A stretch of DNA of 64,000 nucleotides from Streptomyces sp. NBC_01276 (GTDB lineage Bacteria; Actinomycetota; Actinomycetes; Streptomycetales; Streptomycetaceae). Shown here piece after piece: positions 32,085 through 41,317 of the stretch. Below the pieces are notes generated by a model. It saw only the letters and a program-made list of their open reading frames with translations. It ran no database searches and had not been told where the DNA came from. The position numbers were made by a program, and so were the translations under genes. The DNA is taken from assembly GCF_041435355.1 (NCBI RefSeq), contig NZ_CP108444.1, positions 1-64,000 of the forward strand. Reading direction: 5' to 3'. Every line of letters begins with the position of its first letter. Position 1 is the stretch's first letter.

Positions 32085-32999
32085 CTATGCCGCCGTCCCG
32101 GAGGCCGGCGATGCGTCCGCCGTCGGCCACGGGCCGGCGGTGGCGCTGTGAGCCGTGGCGGCCCCGGCGGCGGCCCGCGGGGGTGGTGCGGCGCCCGGGA
32201 CCACCGGCTGCCAGGGCCCCCAGCCACCGCCCGGCGCCGATTGCCGGATCTCCCAGGTGCGGTCCCTGTTCCACTCTCGTGCCGTCACGTGCAGCCTGCC
32301 GTCGGGCAGTTGTTCCACGGTACCGGGCTGGCTCAGGCCCACACCGGCGTCCGGCACCTGACCCATGGACTGTTTCGGGCCCCAGCCGGCGCCCGCGTTC
32401 TGCTGATGGCGCAGCTCCATCGAGCCGCCGCCGTACGCCCCTGAGGCGAAGGCGTCGATGCTGCCGTCCTGCTCCTTGAACAGCACGACTCCACCGTGGT
32501 ACGGCGTCGGCGCGAGGCCGAAGCCGTCCACCGCGCTCCAGCCGCCCGCACCGCCGTCATCCTCCACCGTGTGGCAGAAGGAACCGTAAGTGGAGAACAA
32601 CAGTTCCAGCCTGCCCGCCGAGTTCTCGATCGCCGTCATGGCGTAGCTCTTCGGGCCCACGGTCGCCGCGCTCACCCGCTGCCAGCCCCCGTACGCGCCG
32701 CCCGGTCCGTTCTGCTCTCGATGCCAGACGAAGGGCAGCCCTCTGGTCGCAGTGGCGTCGTAGAAGAGCTGGAGCTGCGCGATCCGGCCATCCGCACGCT
32801 CGACGGACACCAGAGTGCCCGCCACCGGCGAGCTCGCCAGGCCCGTGGCCCCGGTGTCCGTCGAGCACGCGGCCGAGGCCGCCTGCGCCACCGCCGTGGG
32901 AGCCATCGCGACCCCGGTGCACGTCAGCGCCACCGCGACCGTGCCGCGCACCCATGCCCCGGCCCATCCGTCCCGTAAAGCTCTCCGAAGTGATCTCAT
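32085..32999 (-). CDS. Secreted beta-propeller-like protein
   Basis: This 304-residue protein has a signal peptide (VRGTVAVALTCTGVAMAPTAVA). The body contains repeated strands with WHREQNGPGGAYGGW, LELLFSTYG, GGWSAVDGFG, VVLFKEQDGSIDAF and MELRHQQNAGAGWGP. These are propeller blades like those of PLL-type lectins or tectonin-like sugar-binding proteins. No catalytic residues are obvious. GGGGGGA precedes the ATG. The C-terminal tail is Ala/Pro-rich and low in complexity. The 31819-32084 gap before it has no supported gene. Confidence 0.6.
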   Translation of the reverse strand: MRSLRRALRDGWAGAWVRGTVAVALTCTGVAMAPTAVAQAASAACSTDTGATGLASSPVAGTLVSVERADGRIAQLQLFYDATATRGLPFVWHREQNGPGGAYGGWQRVSAATVGPKSYAMTAIENSAGRLELLFSTYGSFCHTVEDDGGAGGWSAVDGFGLAPTPYHGGVVLFKEQDGSIDAFASGAYGGGSMELRHQQNAGAGWGPKQSMGQVPDAGVGLSQPGTVEQLPDGRLHVTAREWNRDRTWEIRQSAPGGGWGPWQPVVPGAAPPPRAAAGAATAHSATAGPWPTADASPASGTAA

Positions 33000-33325
33000 C
33001 GGTCCCCCCGCTCTCCAGACCGGCCCGTGTGGCCGGAGAGAATCCTCCCGACGCAGGGCGGTTCGCACCAGGCCATGAATCCGGCCAGCTCCGCCGACAG
33101 GATCGAGCGCCGCGTCCGGGTCGCCCCCGGTCCGCACCCTGAGGAACCCCTGATCCGAGTGGGCCCGGTAGGGCCGACGGAGTCGGTGTGGTGTGCGATG
33201 TGTGTGCGCGGACTCGCGTTCTTCGGGGCCTCGGCCGTCGGCCGTCGGCCGATCGCCGACAATCGCGTGGGTGTGGCGGGGCCGTGGCGTCGCGCACCCA
33301 CATTCCGATCTACGAGGGCAGGGCC

Positions 33326-34057
33326 ATGTCGGGGAACACCAGCGGGCGGGACGTGTGGGGCAGGACGTATCTGGCGCTGCTGCCCTGGACCCGCGTACCC
33401 GTGGGTGATCTGCACGCGCGCTGCGCGGAGGCGGTGACCGCGGCGCTCGCCGTGCTGTGGGACGGCTGCGACGACGCGCTTCTCGACGCGCCGGCCGGCG
33501 ACGAACGGATCCACGCGATCGTTGCCGCTCAGAAGGCGTACGGGCTCGGATGGCGCGACGCGGTGCTCGGCGATGTCACGGCCGATGCCCGGGCCGCCCG
33601 GCTGGGCGACGGCCCGGGTGGCCTGTGGGCACCGGCCGAGCGCTGGAACCGTGGCCGGGGGCGGGCGTTCCGGCCCACCCTTCGCGGCAATCTGGAATTC
33701 TTCGCGGCGCATCCCTGGGCCGGGGAGTTGGAACGGCTGCGGGCCGTGCGGTGCGCCGTCGAAGCCGCTTCGGCCGATCCCCGCACCACGCTGACCTTGC
33801 TCTTCCGGACGGCCTGGACGGACAGGGCCGCCGAACGACGGGGCTGGGATGACGCCGAATGGTGGCAGTACCTGGATGTCGAGGCCCTGGCCGCTTGGGC
33901 GGTGGTCGCCCTGGGCCTGCCCGTGGAAGACCCCGCCGGCGCGGGAACGGCCGTCGAGGAAGCGGCCGAGTCGGTGAGTCCGTCCGGCTGGACCTGGACG
34001 GGGGCGGGGCTGCCGGACGGATTCCTCGACGCCGCGTTCGCCGCGCTGGACCTGTGA
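33326..34057 (+). CDS. Hypothetical protein, Trp-rich
   Basis: This 243-residue protein is soluble and has no signal peptide. It has segments such as VPVGDLHARCAEAVTAALAV, WAPAERWNRGRGRAFRP and EWWQYLDVEALAAWAVVAL. Coding is supported by composition and by GAGGGCAGGG before ATG 33326. I do not recognise the family. Its neighbours are divergent or convergent single genes, which gives no clue to function. Confidence 0.6.
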   Translation: MSGNTSGRDVWGRTYLALLPWTRVPVGDLHARCAEAVTAALAVLWDGCDDALLDAPAGDERIHAIVAAQKAYGLGWRDAVLGDVTADARAARLGDGPGGLWAPAERWNRGRGRAFRPTLRGNLEFFAAHPWAGELERLRAVRCAVEAASADPRTTLTLLFRTAWTDRAAERRGWDDAEWWQYLDVEALAAWAVVALGLPVEDPAGAGTAVEEAAESVSPSGWTWTGAGLPDGFLDAAFAALDL

Positions 34058-34149
34058 CGCCGACCGGGCCCGGCGAGGTCGCGGGCCGTCGGGGACCGGT
34101 GCACGGCAGGCTCGGCCGAGGGCGCCCACGGGCGTGTGCCGGCGGCGTT

Positions 34150-34734
34150 TCATGCCGACGGGCGGTCCTCCCAGGGGCGAACCCGTCCGACGACGCGAGG
34201 CCGGTCGTCCTCGGGAGCCCGCAGCGCGGCGAGTACGCCCTCGCTGATCTCCCCGTGGTCGAGCCACCGGGTGTGCGGCCCGGTACCGGTGAATCCGAGG
34301 ACGACGACGCGGTGGCGCGCGCGGCCGAGGGCTTCGGGCGGCCGGGGTGGCGGCGCGGTGGGGGCCAGGGCTCCGCTGCCGACGACCTCGATCACCGACG
34401 CGTCCCGCGCCAGGACGTCGGCGACGGCGGCGTACGCGTGCGGCCGTCCCCGGGCATGAACCCACAGCACGGCCCGCCGGAACGGTCCCGTACGGGCCGC
34501 GGTACGGCGGAGCGCCCGCGCGAACCGCGCGGGCTCGGTGTAGTCCGCGCTGACGGGTATCAGCACGCCGCCCGCCGTGCCGTGGCTCCCGAAGACGGCC
34601 GGGGCGGGTGGCCTACGGGACACGACGACGGTGGTGTGGCCCTCACGGACCAGCCCGCCGACGACTCCGGCCAGCATCCCCGTACCGCCGACCACCAGCA
34701 CCGGACTTCGAAGGGTCGGCTCGGTGACATTCAT
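34150..34734 (-). CDS. Rossmann-fold SDR-like protein
   Basis: This 194-residue protein starts with an NAD(P)-binding motif (VLVVGGTGMLAGVVGGLVREG) and has VVSRRP after the second strand, suggesting NADP. It is shorter than classical SDRs and lacks the YxxxK catalytic pair, so it is an atypical member related to actinobacterial short-chain dehydrogenase-like proteins. The ribosome site is weak (GAAGAG). Confidence 0.6.
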   Translation of the reverse strand: MNVTEPTLRSPVLVVGGTGMLAGVVGGLVREGHTTVVVSRRPPAPAVFGSHGTAGGVLIPVSADYTEPARFARALRRTAARTGPFRRAVLWVHARGRPHAYAAVADVLARDASVIEVVGSGALAPTAPPPRPPEALGRARHRVVVLGFTGTGPHTRWLDHGEISEGVLAALRAPEDDRPRVVGRVRPWEDRPSA

Positions 34735-34747
34735 TCGGGCATGCTCT

Positions 34748-34877
34748 TCAGCTCGGCGGCGGGGTGTGACCGTCGATGCCGTCGAGGATGCTCCTCGACA
34801 GGTCCAGCTCGAATTGGATGGCCTTCCGCTTGAACCGTGCGGGGTTCTTGGCGTAGATCTCCCGGCCCCGCTCGGAA
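34748..34877 (-). pseudogene. Fragment of a lost gene
   Basis: On the minus strand a reading frame ends ERGREIYAKNPARFKRKAIQ, then FELDLSRSILDGIDGHT and a stop at 34748. It looks like real protein sequence with good third-position bias, but there is no start codon between it and the in-frame stop of the lipoprotein gene. It appears to be the 3' remnant of a gene whose 5' part is gone. Family unknown. Confidence 0.3.
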
Positions 34878-34936
34878 GACGTTTCGGCACTTCGGCGGCT
34901 CCGGGCCGGTGGGCCGGATGGCCGCCGCGGGCCTGG

Positions 34937-35602
34937 TCAGCTGCCGGGAACGGCGTCCTTCGGGGAGGTGTGCCAGTTGGTGACGACCGGCTTGTCCACG
35001 GTGATGGTGCCGACCGGCAGGGAGACCGGGTCGGGGTCGCCGTCACCGACGGCGACGATGATGCTCTCCAGTTCTTTGCCGCCGTTCGCCTTGGTGGTCT
35101 TCGGGTTCACTCCGGCGTAGGCGGCGGTGCTCCCGCTCAGCGTGATCTGCTTGCCGACGGCCTGCTCCGCGGGACCGGCCTGGGTGCCGTCGGAACCGAA
35201 CGCCACGGTGGGGAGCGCGGCCGGCAGGACGCAGGTGATCCCGGGCTTCGCCTTCGCGGTGATCAGGATGTATCCGCCCGCCTGGGTCTCGGACTTGGTG
35301 CTCCAGGCGATGTCGTTCGCGCCGCAGGTCTGCCCGACCGGCTTCGCACCGCCGGTGCCGGTGCCGGTCCCGGTCCCGCCCTTGGTCCCCTTGCCCGTGG
35401 TGTCGGACCCCTTGGAGGCGCCCGCGGCCGGTGAGCCGGGCGGAGTGGCCGCGCCGGCGGCCGGCGGGGTGGACGAGGAACCCTGCGCGGCGCCCGCACC
35501 GGCGGCCGCGTCCGTGTCCGTGTCCTGGCAGGCCGTCATCAGCAGGGCGCCGCACACGACGGCCGTGGAGACGAGGAAGGCCTTGCGACGGTTGCCGGAC
35601 AT
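34937..35602 (-). CDS. Lipoprotein with DUF4232-like domain
   Basis: This 221-residue protein has a lipobox ALLMTAC at residues 19-25 after a basic start (NRRKAF). A Ser/Gly/Thr-rich linker (KGSDTTGKGTKGGTGTGTGT) leads to a C-terminal domain (CGANDIAWSTKSETQAGGYI, AKPGITCVLPAALPTVAFG) matching DUF4232, an immunoglobulin-like domain of Streptomyces surface lipoproteins. It is anchored outside the membrane; its role is unknown. Confidence 0.75.
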   Translation of the reverse strand: MSGNRRKAFLVSTAVVCGALLMTACQDTDTDAAAGAGAAQGSSSTPPAAGAATPPGSPAAGASKGSDTTGKGTKGGTGTGTGTGGAKPVGQTCGANDIAWSTKSETQAGGYILITAKAKPGITCVLPAALPTVAFGSDGTQAGPAEQAVGKQITLSGSTAAYAGVNPKTTKANGGKELESIIVAVGDGDPDPVSLPVGTITVDKPVVTNWHTSPKDAVPGS

Positions 35603-35736
35603 GAAATCCCCTTGGGTGAGCGGTGTACGGAGCCGAGGCGGTATCGGCTTCCCGTGCTGGTTCGATCACTATGAGGGAGCTGTGAGCCACCGGGGTACCG
35701 GTGTCTTCGTTCCAGGACAGCGCTGTCGCAGACCGG

Positions 35737-38700
35737 TTACATGATCGCGAAGACGGGGCGGTCCTCCTCCGGACCCGGGAACCCCGGCTCCGTACCGCCC
35801 CGGGTGAAGGCGTCCGCGAAGGCGTCGGGGCCGAGGGCGGCGACGGCCGAGGCGGTGATCCGGTCGACGTCGGCGCGTTCGGCCGCGGGGAGCGGGGCCC
35901 CGGCGGTCCGGCGGGCCGCGTCGGCGGCGCCGAGCAGGCGTGCGGCGCCCTCGGGGTCGCCGGAGAGGGCCGCGACGCCGGCCAGGCCTTCCAGGGAGAG
36001 GGCCACGGCACGGGCGTCCAGGGAGCGGGCGGCGTCCAGGCCGCTCAGGTGGTGGGTCCGGGCGCGGGCGGCGTCGCCGCGCAGCTCGTGGGTGAAGCCC
36101 AGTTCGGCGAGGAGGAGGTGCCGGCCGACCGGGGAGGACGTCTCGTCCTGGAGCCGGGTCAGGTACCGCTCGGCCGCGTCGAGGTCTCCCGAGCGGCGGG
36201 CGCCGAGGGCGAGGCCCATCAGGGCGTGGACCTCGCCGAACTTGTTGCCCTGCGCCGCGGCCCGGCTCCGGGCCTGTTCGTGCAGGTCGTGGGCGCGGTC
36301 CCAGTCCTGGTCGAGGAGGGCCAGGCGGCCGAGTCCGGACAGGTGCGCGGCCACTTCGCTCTCCATGCCGAGGTCCCGGGCGAGGCGCAGTCCCCCGGTG
36401 TGGCGGCGGGCGGCCTCCGGGTGGTCGCCCATGACCTCCGCGCGGGCCGCGAGGGGGACGACGGTCTGCAGCTCGCCCCAGGCGTCGCCCAGTTCCCGGA
36501 AGGCGCGGGCGCTGTCCTCAGCGTCCTCCCGGATCGTGGAGAGGACGCCCGTGGCCAGGGCCGTGTGGGCCCTCAGGGCCAGGGAGGCCGCCGTGCCCCA
36601 GCGGTCCCCGGCCGCGGTGAAGAGCGCGAGGGCGCGGGCGTTGACCTCCGCGGCGGCGGTCGGGTGGCCCGCGTGGAAGAGGGCGTACGCCGACAGCCAC
36701 AGGTTCCGGGGGGTGGGATCGGCGGTGGCGGGAGCGGTGTCCGGCACCGGGGCGCTCGCGGTGAGCAGGGTGAAGGAGCGCTGTGCGGAGCCGAGTTCGG
36801 GGAGCAGGGCGGTGAGGGTGCGGTGGGCCTCGGTGAGCCGGCCGCGCAGCAGCCACCACCAGGTGAGGGCATCGGCGAGGCGGGTGGCCCGGTCGGTGGT
36901 GCCGGCCGCCGCGAGGGCCGCGCGGAGGTTCGCGGCCTCCGCGTCGAGCCGGGCGAGCCACAGACGCTGTTCGGGCCCGCGCAGGCCCGCGTCGGCGGTC
37001 TGCGCGAGGGCCAGGTAGTGGCGCAGGTGCCGGTCGCGCAGGGCGTCCCGCTCACCGTGGTGTTCGAGCTGCTCCCCCGCGTACTCCGCCACGGACTGCA
37101 GCAGCCGGTAGCGCGGGGGCGTGCCGGCCGGACCGGGTGCCATGGCCACGAGGGAACGGTCGACCAGACGCGTGATCAGGTCCAGCACCTCGTCGCGGGC
37201 GACGCCGTCGCCCGGGCAGACGGCTTCGGCGGCGTCGAGCGTGCATCCGTCCCGGTGGACGGAGAGGCGGCGCAGGACGGTTTGTTCCGCCGTGCCCAGC
37301 AGCCCCCAGCTCCAGTCGATCACGGCGCGGAGGGTCTGCTGGCGGGCCGGGGCGTCGCGCCGGCCGGAGGTCAGCAGCCGGAAGCGGTCGTTCAGTCGGG
37401 TGGCGAGTTCTTCCAGGCCGAGCGCGCGTACCCGCGTCGCCGCCAGTTCCAGGGCCAGAGGCAGGCCGTCCAGGCGGGCGCAGATCTCGGCGACGAGTGC
37501 CTGCTGCGCCGGGTCGGGGGCGAAGCCCGGCCCGGCGGCGGTGGCGCGTTCGGTGAAGAGCCGTACGGCGTCGGGTGCCGGGAGCGGCCCGAGGGGGTGG
37601 GTGACCTCCCCGGCCACCGTCAGCGGCTCCTGGCTGGTGGCGAGGACGTGCAGGTGCGGTGCGGAGCGCAGCAGGGTGGAGCACAGTTCGGCGGCGGCGT
37701 CCACGACGTGCTCGCAGTTGTCGAGGACCAGCAGCAGCGGGCGTTCGCGCAGGGCCGCGGCCAGCCGGTGTACGGCCCGCTCCTCGGCTTCCATGGGGCT
37801 CTGGCGCAGGCCGAGGGCGGTGCAGACGGCCTGCGCGAGCGCGTCCGCGTCGCCCGTCGACGAGGCCAGTTCGACGAGGACGACGTCACGCGAGGCGGCC
37901 ATCCGCTCGGCCGCCGCGAGGGCGAGCCGGGTCTTGCCCACGCCGCCCGGCCCGGTCAGTGTCACCAGCCGGGTGGTGGCGAACAGGTCCGTGAGGGCGG
38001 TGAGGGATGCGTGCCGGCCGATCAGCGGGGTCGGGGGTGTCGGGAGGGAGGGAGGTGTGGGGGCTCGTTCGGGGGGCCGGGGCGCGAGGGCGGGGGCGGC
38101 GAGGGCGGGGTCCTGGCGGAGGATCGCCGTGTGGAGTGCGGCCAGTTCGGGGCCCGGGTCGGTGCCGAGTTCCTCGGCGAGCCGGTCGCGGAGCGCGGCG
38201 TAGGAGGCCAGGGCCTCGCTGGGCCGCCCGGCGCGGTACAGCGCCCGGAGCTGGACGGCGCGCAGCCGCTCCCGTAGGGGGTGGGCGGCGACGAGATCGG
38301 TGAGTTCTCCGGTCAGCGCGGTGTGCTCGCCCGTTTCCAGGAGGGCCTCCGCGCGCTCCTCCAGGACGGTCAGCCGCTCCTCGGCGAGCCGGTGGGCGGC
38401 CGGGCGGGCGAAGGCGGCGTCCGCGAAATCGGCGTACGCGTCGCCGCGCCACAGGTCGAGCGCCTCGTCGAACAGGCGGACGCAGAGCCGCGGTTCCGCG
38501 GTGGCCCGGGCGCGGGCGGCCAGGGCCCGGAAGTGGTGCGCGTCGAGCGCGGACGGGTCCTCGCCGAGGTCCAGGCGGTAACCCGGAGGCTGGTGCAGCA
38601 CCCGTTCGCGGCCGAGGGTGCGGCGGAGCTGGGAGACCTTCGCCTGGAGGGCGTTGGCCGGGTTGCCCGGGGCGTGCCCGCCCCACAGGTCGTCGATGAG

Positions 38701-38835
38701 CCGGTCGGCGGAGACGACCCGGCCGTCGTGCACGAGCAGGTCGGCCAGCAGGGCCCGCACCTTGGCCTCGGCCACCCTGACGGGTTCGCCCCCGTCGTCG
38801 TGGACCGTCAGCGGACCGAGTACCCCGAACCTCAT
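35737..38835 (-). CDS. AfsR-like SARP regulator with NB-ARC and TPR domains
   Basis: This 1032-residue protein has an OmpR-type DNA-binding domain (RFGVLGPLTV, RALLADLLVH, LWGGHAPGNPANALQAKVSQ), followed by a bacterial transcriptional activation domain (BTAD), for example RLFDEALDLWRGDAYADFAD. The NB-ARC ATPase follows, with Walker A TGPGGVGKTRLALA and Walker B LLLVLDNCEHV. The C-terminal half is TPR-like repeats. It resembles AfsR-type activators of antibiotic pathways, with signal input at the ATPase and TPR parts. The ATG start matches the family N-terminus. It is divergent from the OYE-family gene, which could be its target. Confidence 0.88.
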   Translation of the reverse strand: MRFGVLGPLTVHDDGGEPVRVAEAKVRALLADLLVHDGRVVSADRLIDDLWGGHAPGNPANALQAKVSQLRRTLGRERVLHQPPGYRLDLGEDPSALDAHHFRALAARARATAEPRLCVRLFDEALDLWRGDAYADFADAAFARPAAHRLAEERLTVLEERAEALLETGEHTALTGELTDLVAAHPLRERLRAVQLRALYRAGRPSEALASYAALRDRLAEELGTDPGPELAALHTAILRQDPALAAPALAPRPPERAPTPPSLPTPPTPLIGRHASLTALTDLFATTRLVTLTGPGGVGKTRLALAAAERMAASRDVVLVELASSTGDADALAQAVCTALGLRQSPMEAEERAVHRLAAALRERPLLLVLDNCEHVVDAAAELCSTLLRSAPHLHVLATSQEPLTVAGEVTHPLGPLPAPDAVRLFTERATAAGPGFAPDPAQQALVAEICARLDGLPLALELAATRVRALGLEELATRLNDRFRLLTSGRRDAPARQQTLRAVIDWSWGLLGTAEQTVLRRLSVHRDGCTLDAAEAVCPGDGVARDEVLDLITRLVDRSLVAMAPGPAGTPPRYRLLQSVAEYAGEQLEHHGERDALRDRHLRHYLALAQTADAGLRGPEQRLWLARLDAEAANLRAALAAAGTTDRATRLADALTWWWLLRGRLTEAHRTLTALLPELGSAQRSFTLLTASAPVPDTAPATADPTPRNLWLSAYALFHAGHPTAAAEVNARALALFTAAGDRWGTAASLALRAHTALATGVLSTIREDAEDSARAFRELGDAWGELQTVVPLAARAEVMGDHPEAARRHTGGLRLARDLGMESEVAAHLSGLGRLALLDQDWDRAHDLHEQARSRAAAQGNKFGEVHALMGLALGARRSGDLDAAERYLTRLQDETSSPVGRHLLLAELGFTHELRGDAARARTHHLSGLDAARSLDARAVALSLEGLAGVAALSGDPEGAARLLGAADAARRTAGAPLPAAERADVDRITASAVAALGPDAFADAFTRGGTEPGFPGPEEDRPVFAIM

Positions 38836-39019
38836 GTGGATCACCGTACACACCGGCTCCGGCGGACCCGTCAGGCACCGGCGGCGGACCGTCAGCGGAC
38901 CGTCAGCGGATGCGAAGCGCCGGCCAGCAGAGTTCCTCGTACGAAGTCCGGGGCGCAGCAGCCCGCCCCGGACGCCGGTCCGGAGCCGGCTCCCGGCCCC
39001 TTCCCGAACGGAGATCCCG

Positions 39020-40138
39020 ATGTCCTCGCTCTTCGAGAACACCCGCCTCGCCGCCCTCGACCTGCCCAACCGGCTCGTCATGGCGCCGATGACCCGCAAC
39101 CGCGCCGCCGCCGACGGCACGCCCGGCGAACTGATGGCCACCTACTACGCCCAGCGCGCCTCCGCCGGTCTGATCATCGCGGAAGGCACCACTCCGAACG
39201 CCGTGGGGCAGACCTACGCGAACATCCCCGCCCTCCACGACGCCTCGCACGTCGCCGGGTGGCGGCTGGTGACCGGGGCCGTGCGGGAGGCGGGCGGCCG
39301 GATGTTCCTCCAGCTCCAGCACGGCGGCCGGGTCGGCCACCCCGACAACAGCGGTCTCACCCCGCTCGCGCCCTCGGCGGTGGCGCTGCCCGACACCGTG
39401 CACACCGCCGGTGGCGGCCGGCCGGCGGTGGTGCCGCGCGAGATGACCGTCGGCGAGATCGCCACCACGGTCGCCGACTTCGCCGAGTCCGCCCGCAAGG
39501 CGGTGGAGGCGGGCTTCTCCGGGGTCGAGATCCACGGGGCCAACGGCTACCTGCTGCACCAGTTCCTGGGCCGGGGCACCAACCGTCGTACGGACGCCTA
39601 CGGCGGGACGGTGGGCAACCGGATCCGGTTCCTCCTGAAGGTGGTGGAAGCCGTGGCCGACGCGATCGGCCCCGACCGGGTCGGGGTGCGGATCTCCCCC
39701 GGGGTCACCGTCAACGGCATGGCGGAGGGAGACACCGGGGACATCTACCGGGAGCTGGTGCCGGCCCTCGCCCGCCACGGGCTCGCCTATCTGCACGTCG
39801 TCTTCGCCGACCCCGACGACGCGCTGTTCCGGGAGATCCGGCGGGCCTGGCCGGGCACGCTGATCGCGAACCCCGTGCTGGGGTGGGGCGGGCCGCTGCC
39901 CGAGGACGGGGGCAAGGCCGCTGCCGAGCGGCTGTTGGCCGCCGGTGCCGAACTGATCTCCCTCGGGCGGTCGTTCCTGGCCAACCCCGACCTGGTCGAA
40001 CGGCTGCGGGCCGGCGCGCCGCTCAACCGGCTCCGCGAGGACGGCACGTTCTACGGTGGCGGGAGCGACGGCTACACCGACTACCCGGTGCACACCGCGG
40101 AGACCGACCGGGGCGTCCTCGAACCGGCCGTCGCCTGA
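39020..40138 (+). CDS. Old yellow enzyme family alkene reductase
   Basis: This 372-residue FMN enzyme has LPNRLVMAPMTRNRA, FLQLQHGGRVGHP, the catalytic segment FSGVEIHGANGYLLHQFLG, RTDAYGGTVGNRIRF, and LISLGRSFLANPDLVERL. It matches NemA-type ene reductases that reduce enones, nitro compounds and electrophiles with NADPH. CGGAG precedes ATG 39020. It is divergent from the AfsR-like regulator. Confidence 0.88.
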   Translation: MSSLFENTRLAALDLPNRLVMAPMTRNRAAADGTPGELMATYYAQRASAGLIIAEGTTPNAVGQTYANIPALHDASHVAGWRLVTGAVREAGGRMFLQLQHGGRVGHPDNSGLTPLAPSAVALPDTVHTAGGGRPAVVPREMTVGEIATTVADFAESARKAVEAGFSGVEIHGANGYLLHQFLGRGTNRRTDAYGGTVGNRIRFLLKVVEAVADAIGPDRVGVRISPGVTVNGMAEGDTGDIYRELVPALARHGLAYLHVVFADPDDALFREIRRAWPGTLIANPVLGWGGPLPEDGGKAAAERLLAAGAELISLGRSFLANPDLVERLRAGAPLNRLREDGTFYGGGSDGYTDYPVHTAETDRGVLEPAVA

Positions 40139-40293
40139 CCGCCCCGTCGTGCGCGGCGGTCACGGCGAAGCGCCGGCCCTGTTCGATCCGAAGTGGTCGA
40201 ACACATGCCCGATGCGCCTGTTCGGGGCGCGTCTCCGGCCTGAACGGCGGATCTGCTGTGCCAGTGGCTGGTGCGACGCGGGATACTGGCCGC

Positions 40294-40659
40294 ATGGCTC
40301 AGCTGTCCTCCCCCGTCCCACCGGCACTGGCCGGCGAGGTACTGCGCGCCCGGTACGCCGGCCGTCTGCCGGTCTCCCTCCACGACCTGGCGGGTCCCGT
40401 CTCCGGCCCGGTCGAGCTGCCGCTCCACGTGGCCTGGTCCGGGCTGCGGACGTACGACCTGGACCGCCCCCGCCAGCGCATGAGCCTGTACCGCACGGTG
40501 CTCGCCGAGGGGCAGTACGAGGACCTCGTCGCCTTCCTCGACCGCGATCTGCTCACCGCGCAGTGGCCGGCCCTGCGCACCCTGGTCAGCCGGCACGTCC
40601 GGGAGGTGTGGGAGGAACGCTTCCCGCAGCTCGCGGCCGGGACGTCGTCAGCGGCGTGA
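40294..40659 (+). CDS. Small protein preceding AbiEii-like gene (candidate antitoxin)
   Basis: This 121-residue protein has motifs PVELPLHVAWSGLRTYDLDR, PRQRMSLYRTVLAEGQYEDL and LRTLVSRHVREVWEERFP. Its stop overlaps the start of the following nucleotidyltransferase (GTGA), so they are translationally coupled. No winged helix is apparent, unlike classical AbiEi antitoxins, so the antitoxin role is an inference from position only. Confidence 0.6.
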   Translation: MAQLSSPVPPALAGEVLRARYAGRLPVSLHDLAGPVSGPVELPLHVAWSGLRTYDLDRPRQRMSLYRTVLAEGQYEDLVAFLDRDLLTAQWPALRTLVSRHVREVWEERFPQLAAGTSSAA

Positions 40660-41315
40660 ACCTCAGCGCACTGCACCGCCGGCTCCTGGCCGACGTGATC
40701 GCCATCGGCAGCCCCTACCCCCTCGTGATCACCGGCGGGTACGCCGTACAGGCCCACGGGCTCGTCGACCGCCTCAGCCAGGACCTCGACGTCGCCACCG
40801 AGAACCCGGCCCCCATGGACGACATCGCCGCGGACCTGGTCCACGAGCTCGGCAAGCGCGGCTGGCGCGTCACCGCCATCGGCGTCGACCCGCTCTCCGC
40901 GCGCCTGCTGGTGACCGACCCGGCCGACGGTGCCACGTGCGAGGTCGACGTCCTCAAGGAGAACCTCTGGTCGGCCCCCGAACAGACCGAGTACGGCCCG
41001 GTCCTCGCCCTCGACGACGTGATCGGCACCAAGGTCCGCGCGCTGGCCGACCGGGGATTCGTGCGCGACCTCATCGACGTGCACGCCGCGTCCCTCCTGC
41101 GCGGCGCCGCCGACCTGGAGCGCCTCGGCAGGCGGCACGGGCGCGACGACTTCCGCCTCGAAGACCTGCGCGACCGGCTGGCCGGCGCCGACTGGTACGA
41201 CGACGAGGAGTTCCTGGCCTACGGCGTGGAGCCGGCCGGCGTCGCGGAGATCCGCGCGTGGGCCCGGCGCTGGGCCACCGACGTCGGACGGCGCCTCGCC
41301 CGCGACACGCGCTGA
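40656..41315 (+). CDS. AbiEii-like nucleotidyltransferase (type IV toxin family)
   Basis: This 219-residue protein has the nucleotidyltransferase core: YPLVITGGYAVQAHGL, then RLSQDLDVATEN (the DxD metal site DLD), TCEVDVLKE (third Asp) and LALDDVIGTKVRALADRGFVRD, with LIDVHAA. This is the AbiEii/DUF1814 pattern. Family members modify tRNA or other targets and act as toxins in abortive infection or plasmid stabilisation. GTG overlaps the upstream stop. Confidence 0.8.
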   Translation: MNLSALHRRLLADVIAIGSPYPLVITGGYAVQAHGLVDRLSQDLDVATENPAPMDDIAADLVHELGKRGWRVTAIGVDPLSARLLVTDPADGATCEVDVLKENLWSAPEQTEYGPVLALDDVIGTKVRALADRGFVRDLIDVHAASLLRGAADLERLGRRHGRDDFRLEDLRDRLAGADWYDDEEFLAYGVEPAGVAEIRAWARRWATDVGRRLARDTR

Positions 41316-41317
41316 CG

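Noticed and set aside
35701..38277. Plus-strand 858-codon frame opposite the AfsR-like regulator
   Set aside because: Antisense shadow with low-complexity Gly/Gln/Arg sequence. The minus-strand product has clear SARP, NB-ARC and TPR motifs.
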